Shown: piece after piece, positions 8,701 through 19,342 of the stretch
Layout of the letters: each line of letters opens with the position of its first letter
Numbering within the stretch: the first letter of the stretch is position 1
Assembly (NCBI GenBank): GCA_028565635.1
Contig: JAOXYB010015720.1
Coordinates: 1 to 19,415 of the forward strand
Origin: Phoronis ovalis
Taxonomy: Eukaryota > Phoronida > Phoronidae
Direction: 5' to 3'
DNA: 19,415 nt
The notes under the pieces: model-generated
The model's database searches: none
What the model was told of the DNA's origin: nothing
Seen by the model: only the letters and a program-made list of their open reading frames with translations
Program-made: the position numbers and the translations under genes

Positions 8701-10624
8701 CATATACTAGTAGTACGAAGACATATTATTTCATTGATATGATCAAGTAATAAATATTTATCAAAATACAATTTATCTATCGTTGTGTAATAACTTATTT
8801 GCGCTAGCATCCATTTCTAACTGCTCTCGAATTACGTAATAAAGCCCCAGTGTAAACAAAGCTTTAAACATTGAATATGTATTGTGTCTAATAAAGGACA
8901 GATATATATATAAAATATTAGAAATTCTCTTCTGATACCATCATTATAAATTATTATATTGATGTGTATTTATTCAAATACATCAATCCAAGCATGATAT
9001 CGGCCAGAAGGATAGCACGAATAACCCGGAATAACCACTGCAGCAATCTTGAATCCTATTTATTACTTATAAGTAATGGTAATTAATACGAAATAGATAA
9101 AAACTCAAGGTGAGCTCAGATAATTGTATGGGCTTGTGTTTTCTCATTGCGCATGATCTAAACATGAAATAATATACATGTATTCCAGTATTAAAGAATG
9201 GGTGCTCGGCAAGATTCCATTAATATAAAATCTATACTCAACTTCCTTTTTCGGTCATAAAACATTGCAAACAGAAATAAGAAAAAATCTTTTCACGAAA
9301 ATTGCCGAATAAGTGTTCTTGAACTAAATGCGTGACCAATGATCTAACGGATGCATTTTTAATGCTGTATTGGCCTGTTTATTAGTTAGCAGGACCACAT
9401 TTGGCCATCGATTTGTGTTGAAAAATTTTGCAGCTCTTAAAATCAAGCCGCGAATTTTTGCCAGAATATTATTGTGGATGGAAACACCGATATGTAGCCT
9501 ATCGTAATAGGGTATCAGTTTATTATACAGTATTGGACAATATGCCAAAAAATACGATGGTCTGTCTTATATATACCTGTCTAAACACATGCTAAATTCT
9601 GGTAAAATCTATATGTTCATTTCGTTACCCATTCCTGTACTATCGCTTATGAATGGTTGCGTGTGGACCGACTACTGTAAATGAGAGATGCAGATAATGT
9701 AGAGATGAGCAGGACAACATTTCTTAAAAATTAGAATACATTTTGTTTGTGTGATCTTCGCTAATTAGAGATGGGCTTACATGAAAAACGGGTTCAGGAA
9801 AAAAATCGGGCACATCCGTAGGTAACACAAGTATAAACAAATGTTCCTATCGTGCCAACGCACCTCCTTCTGACGGCTAGTATTGTAGGCTATTAGTTCC
9901 CGAAAAGGACCAGTCCTTGTATGCAGATTTTTTTTATATGATAGTAGATGGATGCTGTGTTTTGCTGCCAGACCTGCTGAAACGAATATTCAATTGGTTG
10001 GTAACCTTCAACTGTTCGACTATAAGAAAAGGAGAGGACCTGGCATTGAGACCTCAGTCACGTTACGCGGTGTTTTCTACAGAGTGTCATATAACCAGCG
10101 GGGTGAAAACCAAAAAAAGTGTTTAAATATGATGTTATATAATACAGACTAAAAATAAGATATTCAGAAAGTATAACAACAATGTTTATGTGAAAATGCG
10201 GGAAGAACCAGTTGCCACATCAAATATAATTGTAGGAAAAAGAAAAATACTTTTTGAAAATTAATCTAAAAACAACATCACAAGGTAAAAAATAGCTATA
10301 CGCATATATGCTAAATGACAAAAAATATAACTTCATATATCGTAAACATTAACGTAAAAGATACACGATTGAATAAACATGCCTAGTGTAATCTGAGTTT
10401 TCGACCAAAGCTTGATACCAACCATTCTACCGAGAAATGAACTGCTAAGGTGTAACGGCTTAATATCAAAATCACATATAGAAAAACAGCTCTCCCTCTT
10501 TAATAGTTTAAAATATTTCTCTCACTTCAAAATGAAAATGGGACTTCAGATACAGTTTTCTTCCTTTTGGTTCAATTAACACTTTAATTATTCTGAACTG
10601 GAAGAATGCAATAGCAATAAGTAC
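8701..10624. other. Gene-poor AT-rich stretch
   Basis: No convincing gene is seen. An imperfect hairpin, TTGATGTGTATTT / AAATACATCAA, lies at about 8960-8986. Small open frames at about 9324-9548 (minus) and 9917-10152 (plus, two frames) have no recognisable domain, no defensible splice context and a higher local GC content than their surroundings. They may be fragments of dispersed repeats. No RNA gene was recognised. Confidence 0.45.
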
Positions 10625-10792
10625 CTGACACATTTCTCCTGATAAGCAAGCTTTAAGCATTGATTCAACTCCTACAATGTCAAAAAATGTTATACCAATA
10701 TTATCCATCGTTGGTTCTTCCCAATTATTCAATTGCTTCAAGCAGTTGTAAAATGTCTTATCACAATCGCAGTGACACCGATTATAATACAT
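10625..10792 (-). pseudogene. Orphan group III phospholipase A2-like exon
   Basis: The minus strand encodes about 56 residues containing CHCDCDKTFYNCLK, then IGITFFDIV and a later KAC. This matches the group III (bee-venom-type) secreted PLA2 core: the CDCDxxFxxCLK helix with the catalytic Asp, followed by the G-x-x-[YF]F segment. A fair donor (CAG|GTACTT) ends the exon at 10625. The 5' side is odd: an in-frame TAA lies just before the codons for MYYNR and no AG acceptor lies between, so the exon cannot be spliced to an upstream exon in the usual way. The CCRxHDxC calcium-loop and catalytic-His exon was not found in the following 1.2 kb. It is most likely a gene fragment or decayed copy. An unannotated start or a distant partner exon cannot be excluded. 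Confidence 0.6.
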
Positions 10793-11035
10793 AAATTAAT
10801 TTTGAATTATTAGATATACTCGTAGATATACATTTTTCGTGAAATCAGTTTTAAAGTACATGTACAGTTTGTGGGCTTTATACAAACCTATAAAAAGAAG
10901 GGCGTGATTAATGCATGTTATATTAATTCTTCATGTTGATTCGTTCGTTTGACAATTGAAAGTAGGTAATAATATTTTATTTATAAAATATGTACATTCA
11001 AGAATTTCTCTAATACTACTATAATTACCACTTTT

Positions 11036-11185
11036 TAATTTGTATCGAATTGATCAATTAAAATCATTGTTTTGCTAGGACGTCTTCTTGATGTGGTGAC
11101 CAAAATACTACTTTTTGGTTTGTATTGAATTGATCAATTAAAACAATTTTGTTAATTATGATAGGACATCTTCCTTGTGGTAACA
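11036..11185 (+). repeat. Two-copy ~70 bp tandem duplication
   Basis: Units start at 11036 and 11106 with TACYACTTTTTRRTTTGTAT, then GAATTGATCAATTAAAA, and end near TAGGACRTCTTC. The second copy has about 10 bp of extra AT sequence. Each unit contains the perfect 12 bp palindrome AATTGATCAATT. No coding potential is seen. Confidence 0.85.
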
Positions 11186-12150
11186 ACGATTCTCTGTTTT
11201 AATTCTTTGTCCTGTTTACCAGTAAAATCCGGCCTACATGTATATATGAAATTATAACATTTTTCAAACTACCACACTTCATACTGTTAGACGAACAATA
11301 AAAATAAAATATAAAAATGCTGAAAATATGCTATTACCTATCACAAAATTGGGTGTGCTGTGTCCGACTGTGACCGGCACCTTCTACACTTGCGGAATTG
11401 AGTAAAACTGCGCCTGAAAAGTTGTGTTACTTAACTATCTTGTGATTCATACTATGAAATCTGTGAAGCACAAGTATTACACAAAGATGATATCAGGCCG
11501 GAATATTACCAATTACCTTAATCAAATTGAGTAATACAGCAATTTATTAAAAGCATGATGTAACTTGTAAAATACAGCAGGACCATGCCGTTAAAGTGCT
11601 TGTGTACCTGAGAAATGTGCGTAATAGTTATACAGCAAACAAACAAGGGTAAATGTTTTAACGATATACATTTTATTTATGCGAGTATATGTTGATAAAA
11701 TAAGAAGAAGATAAAACTCAATGATTTTAGTGAACTGCGGAATATTGCAAAATAGAGCTTATTATATATCATAGCTCTGGATTTCATGACGAGAATATTT
11801 ACATCTAAACCTTGGATATAACAGTCTATACATTAATTACGTTGCCTTGCTACAATTATCAAGTCCGAGAACTGAGGGAATACTCGAGAAGAATACCTGC
11901 AGTGATAAGATGATTGTAATGTACTTTATAGCGACACAATCCTATAAATTATCACTGTAGCAAATATTGAAATTTGTCACACGGTCAAGATTTCGTGAGA
12001 AGCGAATGAACGTTTTAATTGCACTTATTATTAATTTAGCAACAATATAAGCCGGGGCTATAAAAAAGTAACAAAAAAACAAAACAGCATAAATTTATAA
12101 GCAAGAAACACGTGAATGCGTCACGAACAATCTTTAGAGATTTTTTGATG
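11186..12150. other. Gene-free stretch before the HSF-like gene
   Basis: AT-rich sequence with no exon that could be supported on either strand. A slightly GC-richer patch at about 11350-11420 has no recognisable coding or RNA content. Confidence 0.45.
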
Positions 12151-12160
12151 TCATTATAAT

Positions 12161-12197
12161 GTAACGTCGTCAATAAAATGACGTCTAAAATTGTTAC
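12161..12197 (+). promoter_or_regulatory. Possible CRE-like inverted repeat upstream of the HSF-like gene
   Basis: About 70-105 bp before the start codon, CGTCA (12168-12172) and TGACG (12179-12183) face each other around ATAAAA. The right arm continues as TGACGTC, one mismatch from a full cAMP-response element. An outer GTAAC/GTTAC pair brackets them. This suggests a regulatory site or a small hairpin in the leader, on sequence pattern alone. Confidence 0.25.
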
Positions 12198-12265
12198 CAA
12201 CGCAAAAAAATAAAATTCATAGAAGACGAGCTGACAATTTCCTTTCCCAAAAAAGTAAAGGAAAA

Positions 12266-14849
12266 ATGTTTGAAAACGAAGCCTGTGGAGATACACCTCA
12301 GAATTGGAAGCGGGAAATCAGAAAAAACAATGAATATTTTAAAATCTTATGGGACATGGCAAATGATGAACAGTTTTTTGAAGTTAAATGGCACACGAGC
12401 GGTAAAATGATAGTCATCGACACCGAAAATTATAGTAAAACTGTACCAAGGTTTTATCCTAAATTTCAGCAACAAACAGTTGTAGAAATTATCCGTTTAC
12501 TGAATAAATATGGCTTTGTACGTGTAGTGCCAGATGACGCGGACAGGAAATGTCATAAATGGAGATGGTTATTTTACCATGAATATTTCCGAAAAAATGA
12601 ACCTGTTCTGATACAAAATATTAAAAGAAGACCCGGGAAAGCAACAACTGGAATAAAAGTTGTGCCACAAAAAAAAGTGACAGGACTTGCGTACTATTGT
12701 GAGCAGCAAGCAGCACTGACTAACAAAGAAAAAAGACTCGAAGCATTAGAGAAATTAAGAAAAGAGACGGAAGTTATTAATAGAAAAACGGCAAAAGATG
12801 AAGAAATGTTACAAGAAATGGAAAGATATTTTGGCGAATACTACTCCCCAGCTTTAGGGTTATCAACTAGAAACACGTGTAGCGATCTAGTGGTGTCACA
12901 ATGTAGGAGCCGATATACAAGTGATACAACTCCCAGTATCTATACAGTTGCTTACAATAATGTGCCAGCTAAAGGAAGGTCAGCATCGATTCCTCACAAT
13001 CAGTCCAGTTGTTCTTATATACCTCCATTATCGACAGCTAGCACCAAAAAGGGTTTTATGCCGATGAGCATGCTAATGCCAACTGCGGCTGTACGCTTGA
13101 AACCAGTAAACCACGACATGCCTGTTGATTGCGGCCTAGTGTTGGAACCATATTCTATATATCGATCAGCATCTGTTGATGGGTTTGGGGAAATAAATGA
13201 TAAATGTAAACATTCGCTTGAAGCAGCTGTTGAAAGCATCATGATGCCAAGGTAAGTTCTGGTTATGTGGACTCTTTCTAACAAATAATTTCAATCCATT
13301 AGTTTTATTTAATCTTTTACATATATAGAGCATACAGAGACGCAGTCTGAATAAATCCATCCGTTAGTGTTTCGTGCCTTCCCAACTTACGTCGTATTCA
13401 GACTTTATTCAGAGACGTTGAGACACGTATACATTGTGCAATTTAAATCTCATTTGAATAAATTTGTTTCATCACAAAATATACTACTTTTTGCGCATGC
13501 TACTTTGATCATACAATGTACTGAATGCTGCAATAAGAAAGGATTATGCGGCAAAACAAAGAATAATTTACACTTGTATGTCAAAACCTAGGACTGTCAA
13601 TTGAAAAGCGTTAATTTAGCTGATTAAAAATGGCTGACATCAGCATTTTATGCACACAGAAGGTCACATCAAAACTTGGTGACATATCACTCCACGATAA
13701 TGATGTTTTGCAGCAACTAAACGTTCGAGAGTTATTCAAAATGGATATAAACTATGTTTTTAACGTCCTAAATCATTTTTCATTTTTTTTAGGGGAAAAT
13801 AGGAAATCAGAAAAGTCAAAACCGAACTTAGAGGTATTTGATAATGTTCATATTTGAATTTTTTGAATAAAGCATTATTGGATACGAAAATGTTTTTTGA
13901 CTTGGACCTGATTTTTATGTGTCAACGCTGGCTGGTTACAGGTGTATCTGGGTGTTACTTGTATAAATTACCTATAATTACAAAATACGTACGAATAGAT
14001 GATCTCCTTTTGTCGTATCTAAATAGATAATTATACCACGAGTAGTTTCTCTGATGACTTTTCAAAAACATTAACCTGTCACCTAATAGTCGAAAGTTAA
14101 TGAGTTGTGCTGTTACCAGTTGAGCGCATCAAAGATGACAACCAATGCGTGCTACCTGTCACCAGCACAAAGCTAGCCTGTAAACATCAGGCCCAAGTCG
14201 AAAAACATTTTTTTATCCAAAATGTCTATATTAAAAAATTAGAACATGCACACTTTCAGATACCCCTAAGTACCGTTTTGACTTTTATTTTATATTTGCA
14301 CAAAAAACAGTTCAAAAATTGCTTTAGAAGCCAAAAACACTGTTTATGCCCATTTTGAATAACTCTAGAATATCATCATCCTCATTATGATTATTACTTA
14401 TTCACTATCAGCAAAACTCATTATTATTACTATTTGGTTTGCATTATTATCTTATTACATACTGTTTTGATATACAAATTTTGTAATGAAAATAAGTCAC
14501 ATTCCAACAGTAGGTTAACATTTTCAGATCTCTAGCAAGACAGGGTGCTTCTAGAAAAAACATGCACAGACGTCATGTTTTGCAATCCGGGGATAAATTT
14601 AGATTATTTGGTAAAAAGGCAACATTAAATGAACCAGCAGTTGATGAGCAAGATGACGAATATCAGTATGTTTTGCTGGATCACTATATATCTCCGCGAC
14701 CAAGTGCACGATCAGCACCCAGCATGATGTCTGACACATTAGTGGAGGATGGGATGTTTGAAAATGCTGAATATAATACCAATGTTGATGATGGTTTTGA
14801 GCAACTGTATACAACTTTGGATAATAACATTACATCACAAGACTGTTAG
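12266..14849 (+). CDS. Divergent heat shock factor-type DNA-binding protein (two exons)
   Basis: Exons 12266-13251 and 14528-14849 are joined by a phase-2 intron (CCAAG|GTAAGT ... ATTTTCAG|ATCTC), giving 435 residues. The start is the first in-frame ATG (AAAAATGTTT). Residues about 24-122 form an HSF-type winged helix-turn-helix: FKILWDMA, the KW strand at 41-42, then VPRFYP, the recognition helix ending IIRLLNKYGF (75-84), and the wing plus last helix FYHEYFRKNEPVLIQNIKRR. Arg77 and Asn80 match the conserved R and N of the canonical SFVRQLNMYGF; the S, F and Q of that motif are replaced, and the segment before it is about three residues longer. HSF5-type members also diverge here. Residues about 147-188 are charged and heptad-like, perhaps a short oligomerisation coiled coil. 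The remainder is Ser/Thr-rich, and the last ~60 residues are acidic, as in activation domains. A nuclear transcription factor is inferred; whether it is heat-responsive is not shown. Confidence 0.82.
13252..14527 (+). other. Intron of the HSF-like gene, no further gene seen
   Basis: This 1,276 bp intron contains short open frames, the best starting at an ATGGCTGAC at 13630 (75 codons). None shows a known domain or paired splice sites that keep frame with the host gene. A run of near-identical A/T-rich words and ATT-type tracts at about 14375-14460 is low-complexity. Confidence 0.5.
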
Positions 14850-14908
14850 AAAATAGACAATTTTTCTTGAAATATCAAAAATGTTATCTCTACTGGTAAT
14901 ATATATCA

Positions 14909-14914
14909 AATAAA
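14909..14914 (+). terminator. Poly(A) signal candidate of the HSF-like gene
   Basis: A canonical AATAAA lies 60 bp after the stop codon. A second AATAAA at 14997-15002 could serve as an alternative longer 3' end. Which is used cannot be told from the sequence. Confidence 0.5.
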
Positions 14915-15054
14915 GGGGATATGCCAAAGTTATGTTGTCAAAATCGAGTTCATCCTGTGATACTGCTTGAATAGTACTTTTTAAAATCAGAATTGTAATA
15001 AACTAGATGATGAATGCCACAGGGTGACACAGTATATGGCTTCCAATACCAAGT

Positions 15055-15330
15055 TTTTGACATGGCAGCCATTTTGAATTCAAGATTGCCACCAAATTTT
15101 CCACTAAAATATTTTCTTCTTATGAATACACCAGACATTTTAATCAAAGTTTCCTTGAAATTGGTTTGGTACTTGCCAAGTTATCGAAGAACATGTTTTC
15201 ACATGGCAACCATTTGGAATTCAAGATGTCTGCCAGCTTTTCACTTCAAATTTTCATCTCCGGAAATTAGTAAACATTTTGATCCAAGTTTCCTTGAGTA
15301 TCCAGTCAGCTACATGAATGGAGTACCTTT
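15055..15330. repeat. Two-copy degenerate 143 bp tandem repeat between convergent genes
   Basis: Unit starts at about 15058 (CATGGCAGCCATTTTGAATT) and 15201 (CATGGCAACCATTTGGAATT). Both continue with CAAGAT..C.GCCA, then ACATTTT.ATC.AAGTTTCCTTGA. The second unit runs into the last exon of the minus-strand gene. Open frames on both strands here (for example 15014-15367, plus) are products of the repeat. It looks like a dispersed-repeat fragment, but I cannot name the family. Confidence 0.7.
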
Positions 15331-18300
15331 ACATTTTTCAAAAATATTGATACATGTTCCATATTGAGTGTCTTTAAATGTCTTTGGTGATCTTCAATGA
15401 AGCAAACAAAACTATCCATGTATGAATGGTTTGGCACACCAGATGAAGCCAATGTAAGAAAACTATATATATCATCAATAGATACAACATTTTTAAACAT
15501 TTTAATCAAAACTATTTGGCACACAATTGTTTTCACTGTGTAGGAATAATCCAAGTTACTTAACATTTCTGTCACTGATTCCTTTAATATACTGTCATCT
15601 TCTGTGATTAGACTTGGATATTTATTCATGAATATAGCTTCAAGTTGGTTCAACCATTTCTGCAAATGGAAACAAGTTTTTCAACCGAATTGGGTCAGTA
15701 AATAAATTATTATCAGATCTTAAATTACTAAATACAAATCTGAACTGTTTAATTAGTGTAATCACACAACATAGGGATACATTTAGCTGGACAATCACAT
15801 TGAGTAAGTATAGTTTATTTCACAATAAAGGAGATTTATCAACAAAAATCTTGTTATGTAGTACAACATCCAAAATGTTTTTAAACATTAAAATGTTTGA
15901 ATTTATTACCTGCATCGTCTTTTCACTGTTTGGATTATGGTAAATACATAAATGTTTTAATAGATCTTTTTCAGTCTGAAAAAGTTAAACCACACACTGT
16001 TAGAAGACGTCTTGAAAACTTAGTTTACGATCTTGCATCAGCAGGAGTTTAGAATTACTTCTGTACTTGAAGAAAAAACACTATTTACTTCATAGAATTT
16101 TTTTAAAATTAAATAAGCCTTACCTGATGGACAGTTGAACAAACAATCTCCAGGGCCACATGATACCATTGTGGAAACTGTATTAAAATGAAAAAGACAC
16201 TCTCGTGTAATACTTCAAGACTCACACCAAAACAGTTATCAAGCGCAGATAGCACACTGTGCATGTGGTTACATGCTGGGCTAAAATTCATTATGGACAC
16301 CAGATGGCGTAACCTGTCAGGGTATAACTGAAGCACGGTTGGAGATGGCTACAGAAGAGAATAAGAAAATCAGTGATCATTTGTTCCTTAGTTCTAATTT
16401 CTTTGATGAAAAACTGTGTGATTCTGAGACAGGAATTAACTTAATGTTTATTACAACTTGGCACAAAATAAGAGTACTTTGTAGCAACACTGTCATACAA
16501 ACTAGCTGAATTAAACAGTGCATACCAGAAAGTTCATTGATAAGTGAAGAGTGTAGTAAAGCTGCTAAAAATGGCATGGTGAGAATAATAAGTGTTTAAA
16601 GTTGAAATGTTTATTCAACTGAAGTCGTCATGACATATTAAGTATACTGATTTTACCAGCCCTCAGAACAATATTATCTTCAATCTCCACTTTTAAATAA
16701 TGAATTAGTTGCTGGAACTCTATCCAATAATTGTTTAAAATTAAGGAGGCAAAAACTCAAAACTTGCATATTACAAAAACTGTGAATTTATAAGTGGTGG
16801 GTTGACTTGCAAATGGCTCATGTTACACTAAGTATCTTAAACAAAAAAGTTTCTGAGATAAAATCAGGGTAAAGAATCAATTTTTTGCATATCGTGCACC
16901 ACATTTATTGTATCGCTGTAGGTTGTACAACATGATATAACAGACTTATAAAAGTCAAAAATTATCACTTACATCTACCGAATATTTCTTTATCTGATCC
17001 CGAACGCTTTCACTGAAAACTGAAATGAGACATTTTATGTTGTCATTTCCTTGTGTTTGATTACAGAATGAGCCCAATATGGCGATTGCTACTTTCCACA
17101 AATTGAAATGTTCAGCACAGGCCAAGGGCTAGAAATACAAAAAGCTTAACAAGTTGGGTTACTTAGTGTACAAAGACATGTACAAGAGAAGCCAGATGCA
17201 AGCAAAATGCACGCTGTTGCAAAGTGAGCATATGGTATTCAATTGCCTTTCTACAGCAACTTTGTTTTATTGAGCAATTATTTCAAAGTCTGTTAGCAAG
17301 TAACTCATTAAAAAAACACACACATAGACACTTTTGTCAGGATTGGAGCAAAAGGAATATTATTTGATACAATTATCAGGGGATGCAGCTTTGCATAAGA
17401 TCTGCTAGCAATGTATCCACAAGAAATTTCCATTGGACAATTTTGAACGCAAAATCTATTATCAACTTCATTGTCTATTAACACCATACTGAAGAAATTT
17501 GTGGAAATGTACCATATCTCGCAAGTTGACAATCTTGTTCAACTCATCAAATGGTACTATTCTGGGCTCTTCCTGAAAACATGATGCCTTTATGAGATAC
17601 AACACTTCCTGTTCAAAACTTGGTAGATATGTTGTCCACAGAAAAACTTTAGATTTATAGGAAAGGTGAGCGGGTGAGCAACCTGAAAAATGATGACAGC
17701 ATCATGATACAGTTTGCCAATCCATTACTATGACAGATTTGGTGTGGAAAGGCCGATAAGGAGTCTACATTTTCTACATAATCTACTCTTGTGATTTGTT
17801 TCTCGAGAGTCTGTTATCAAATCCACCTATTAAAGGAACCTTGATTTGCCTTGGTTACACCACTTTGTCAATTTGTCACCACAAATGTCTTTTGCCATTG
17901 TTGCCTGCCACGGCTAATCCGCCATGTTGACTCATTCTGAATAGGCCGTGCTTTTCTACATTATTTGCTTTGAAGTCTGTTAACTAATCCAATTTTATCG
18001 CTGTCTAGTAAGGAGCACAATCTGAGAGCATGATACAAGCACACCCACAAACCTGTCCATAAAATTTGTGCAGAATTCCATGAGAAATTATAATGAGTGT
18101 TCTGATTGGTCGAGAAAAGTGCTACTAATAAATATTCAAGTAATGGAATATGACTTATGAAGGTCGCCAAAGTATATTGCTTAGACTATAGATAAACACT
18201 GGGAGGACAGAATGGTCTTCTGCTACAACTACATTCAACATGTTTAAACACAGCACTGCATTTACAAAGTGAGCAGTTAAGTGTTTAAAGGGAAATTACA

Positions 18301-18633
18301 TGCGACTGTGTATTCAATCATGCACAATTGAAGTACATTTGTTATTTATAAACATGTATATATATACCAACCATAATCATAAGCATTTTTCTGAGATTTT
18401 GTCACAGCCTCATAGAATTTCTTAACTTCACCATTTTTATAATTGTGTAGTGACAACCTCTTCAGAATTCTTTCAGTAACTGCATTAAATTCTTCTAGAT
18501 GCAACAAAGATGCACACAGTTCTAATGCATCAGTTGGAAAAAGCTCTTTGTGAATGACAGGCACATAGCAGCTACAGGTGGTATCCCATTTTCTTAAAGG
18601 AACTTCCAAATAATTGTTCACTCTAGCAAGTAC
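15306..18633 (-). CDS. Unrecognised multi-exon protein, partial (six exons)
   Basis: Six minus-strand exons splice in frame: 18633-18372, 17682-17513, 17128-16973, 16348-16124, 15975-15910 and 15659 to about 15333/15327, or to an in-frame TGA at 15306. The first intron is phase 1 and the others phase 0. Acceptors are good (TTTTTCAG, TTTCTAG, CTGTAG, TTTTTCAG, TTTGCAG), and donors include GTAAGT and GTAAGG; ATG|GTACAT at 17513 is weak. The roughly 410 residues are leucine-rich and appear all-helical. They include ELCASLLHLEEF, SFEQEVLYLIKASCF, HFNLWKVAIAILGSF, LHESVFFILIQFPQW and KWLNQLEAIF, without signal peptide, membrane segment or catalytic motif. This suggests a HEAT/ARM-like helical scaffold, but I could not match it to a named family. 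Upstream exons were not found before the window end. The 3' end is either the TGA at 15306 or a further exon (a candidate 14954-14835 exists). Confidence 0.72.
17745..18180. repeat. Degenerate direct repeat in the first intron of the minus-strand gene
   Basis: GGCCGATAAGG..TTTCTACATAATCTACT..GAGTCTGTTATCAAATCC (about 17750-17825) resembles GGCCGTGCTTTTCTACATTATTTG..GAAGTCTGTTAACTAATCC (about 17945-17992), spaced about 190 bp. The intervening and following sequence (TTGATTTGCCTTGG, TTCTGATTGGTCGAG) has the look of a SINE or MITE-like dispersed repeat, but no ends or target-site duplications could be defined. Confidence 0.35.
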
Positions 18634-18881
18634 CTGCATGAAACACTTATGGCTACAGTTATTTCATTAAAGTGCCACATATAACAGTTATATAAGGAAG
18701 TTCAGAAAATATATAATAAATCAGCAGGAACAATTTTAATAAATATTATTTTGATATTGAAACATGTGAACTAGCAATGTTTCTGATACTAAATATTTAA
18801 TAAGCATCCTTGAAATATGATACTTTTCTGAAATATAAGTCTAACTGCAAGAAGATTTAAAGTACCCATTACATGGCGTAG

Positions 18882-19013
18882 GCTATCCAATCAGAACTAC
18901 AAGAGGCTAAACTATCTTGGAATGAGGTGCAGAAGATAGCTAGAGACAGGAACAAATGGAGGAAGGTTGTTGTTGAGGACTTATGTTCGGCTGGGAATGA
19001 AGAGGATAACTAA
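18882..19013 (+). mobile_element. 3' end of a 5'-truncated non-LTR retrotransposon (LINE)
   Basis: The plus strand reads 43 codons to a TAA. It contains LSWNEVQKIARDRNKWRKVV and then CSAGNEEDN, the typical carboxy-terminal tail of LINE ORF2 reverse transcriptases (W....A.DR..WR..v..lC...). An in-frame TAG just upstream and the absence of any further reverse-transcriptase sequence show a 5'-truncated copy, as left by incomplete target-primed reverse transcription. The 3' UTR probably continues to about 19100, but its end was not defined. It lies on the opposite strand to the neighbouring gene. The clade is not assigned. Confidence 0.75.
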
Positions 19014-19342
19014 CTACCTTACAGGCGCTCTAAAATATAATTACAGGCTAAGCTCAAAAATGCAAAAAAGGAGAGACAAGGCATTAATTCTCAGCGACAA
19101 TATTTAGAGATATATTAAGGTACCGGTAATTTACAAAGGGACTAAGCTGTTATTTTCACTTTCTTACAGATCAGAACACACCACAACAAATTTCCCATAC
19201 CATTAAATGTATTTTTCACCAAATTTACATGTCTATAATTCTCTAATGGTGCATTCAGCGGCTTTCCGAAAGTTAGAGACTCAAAAAGACTTTACTCAAC
19301 AATATATGCTATTCTTGACAGGGAAAAGCCATCAGAAAATTC

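Noticed and set aside
9324-9548. Minus-strand 74-codon open frame
   Set aside because: The composition is protein-like in part, but there is no known motif, no splice context and no neighbour in frame. It could be a repeat fragment.
9917-10152. Two overlapping plus-strand open frames
   Set aside because: Two frames are open at once over the same GC-richer patch and neither has a recognisable domain.
13630-13857. ATGGCTGAC-initiated 75-codon frame within the HSF-like intron
   Set aside because: The start context is attractive, but there is no domain and no splice sites compatible with the host gene. Evidence is too thin for a nested gene.
15014-15367. Plus-strand 117-codon open frame
   Set aside because: It spans both units of the 143 bp degenerate repeat and runs antisense to a supported exon.
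16377-16577. Possible extra small minus-strand exon (about 16567-16529, 39 bp, phase 0)
   Set aside because: It has an acceptor and a GTATGC donor and would keep phase, but the protein context reads more naturally without it. Left out pending transcripts.
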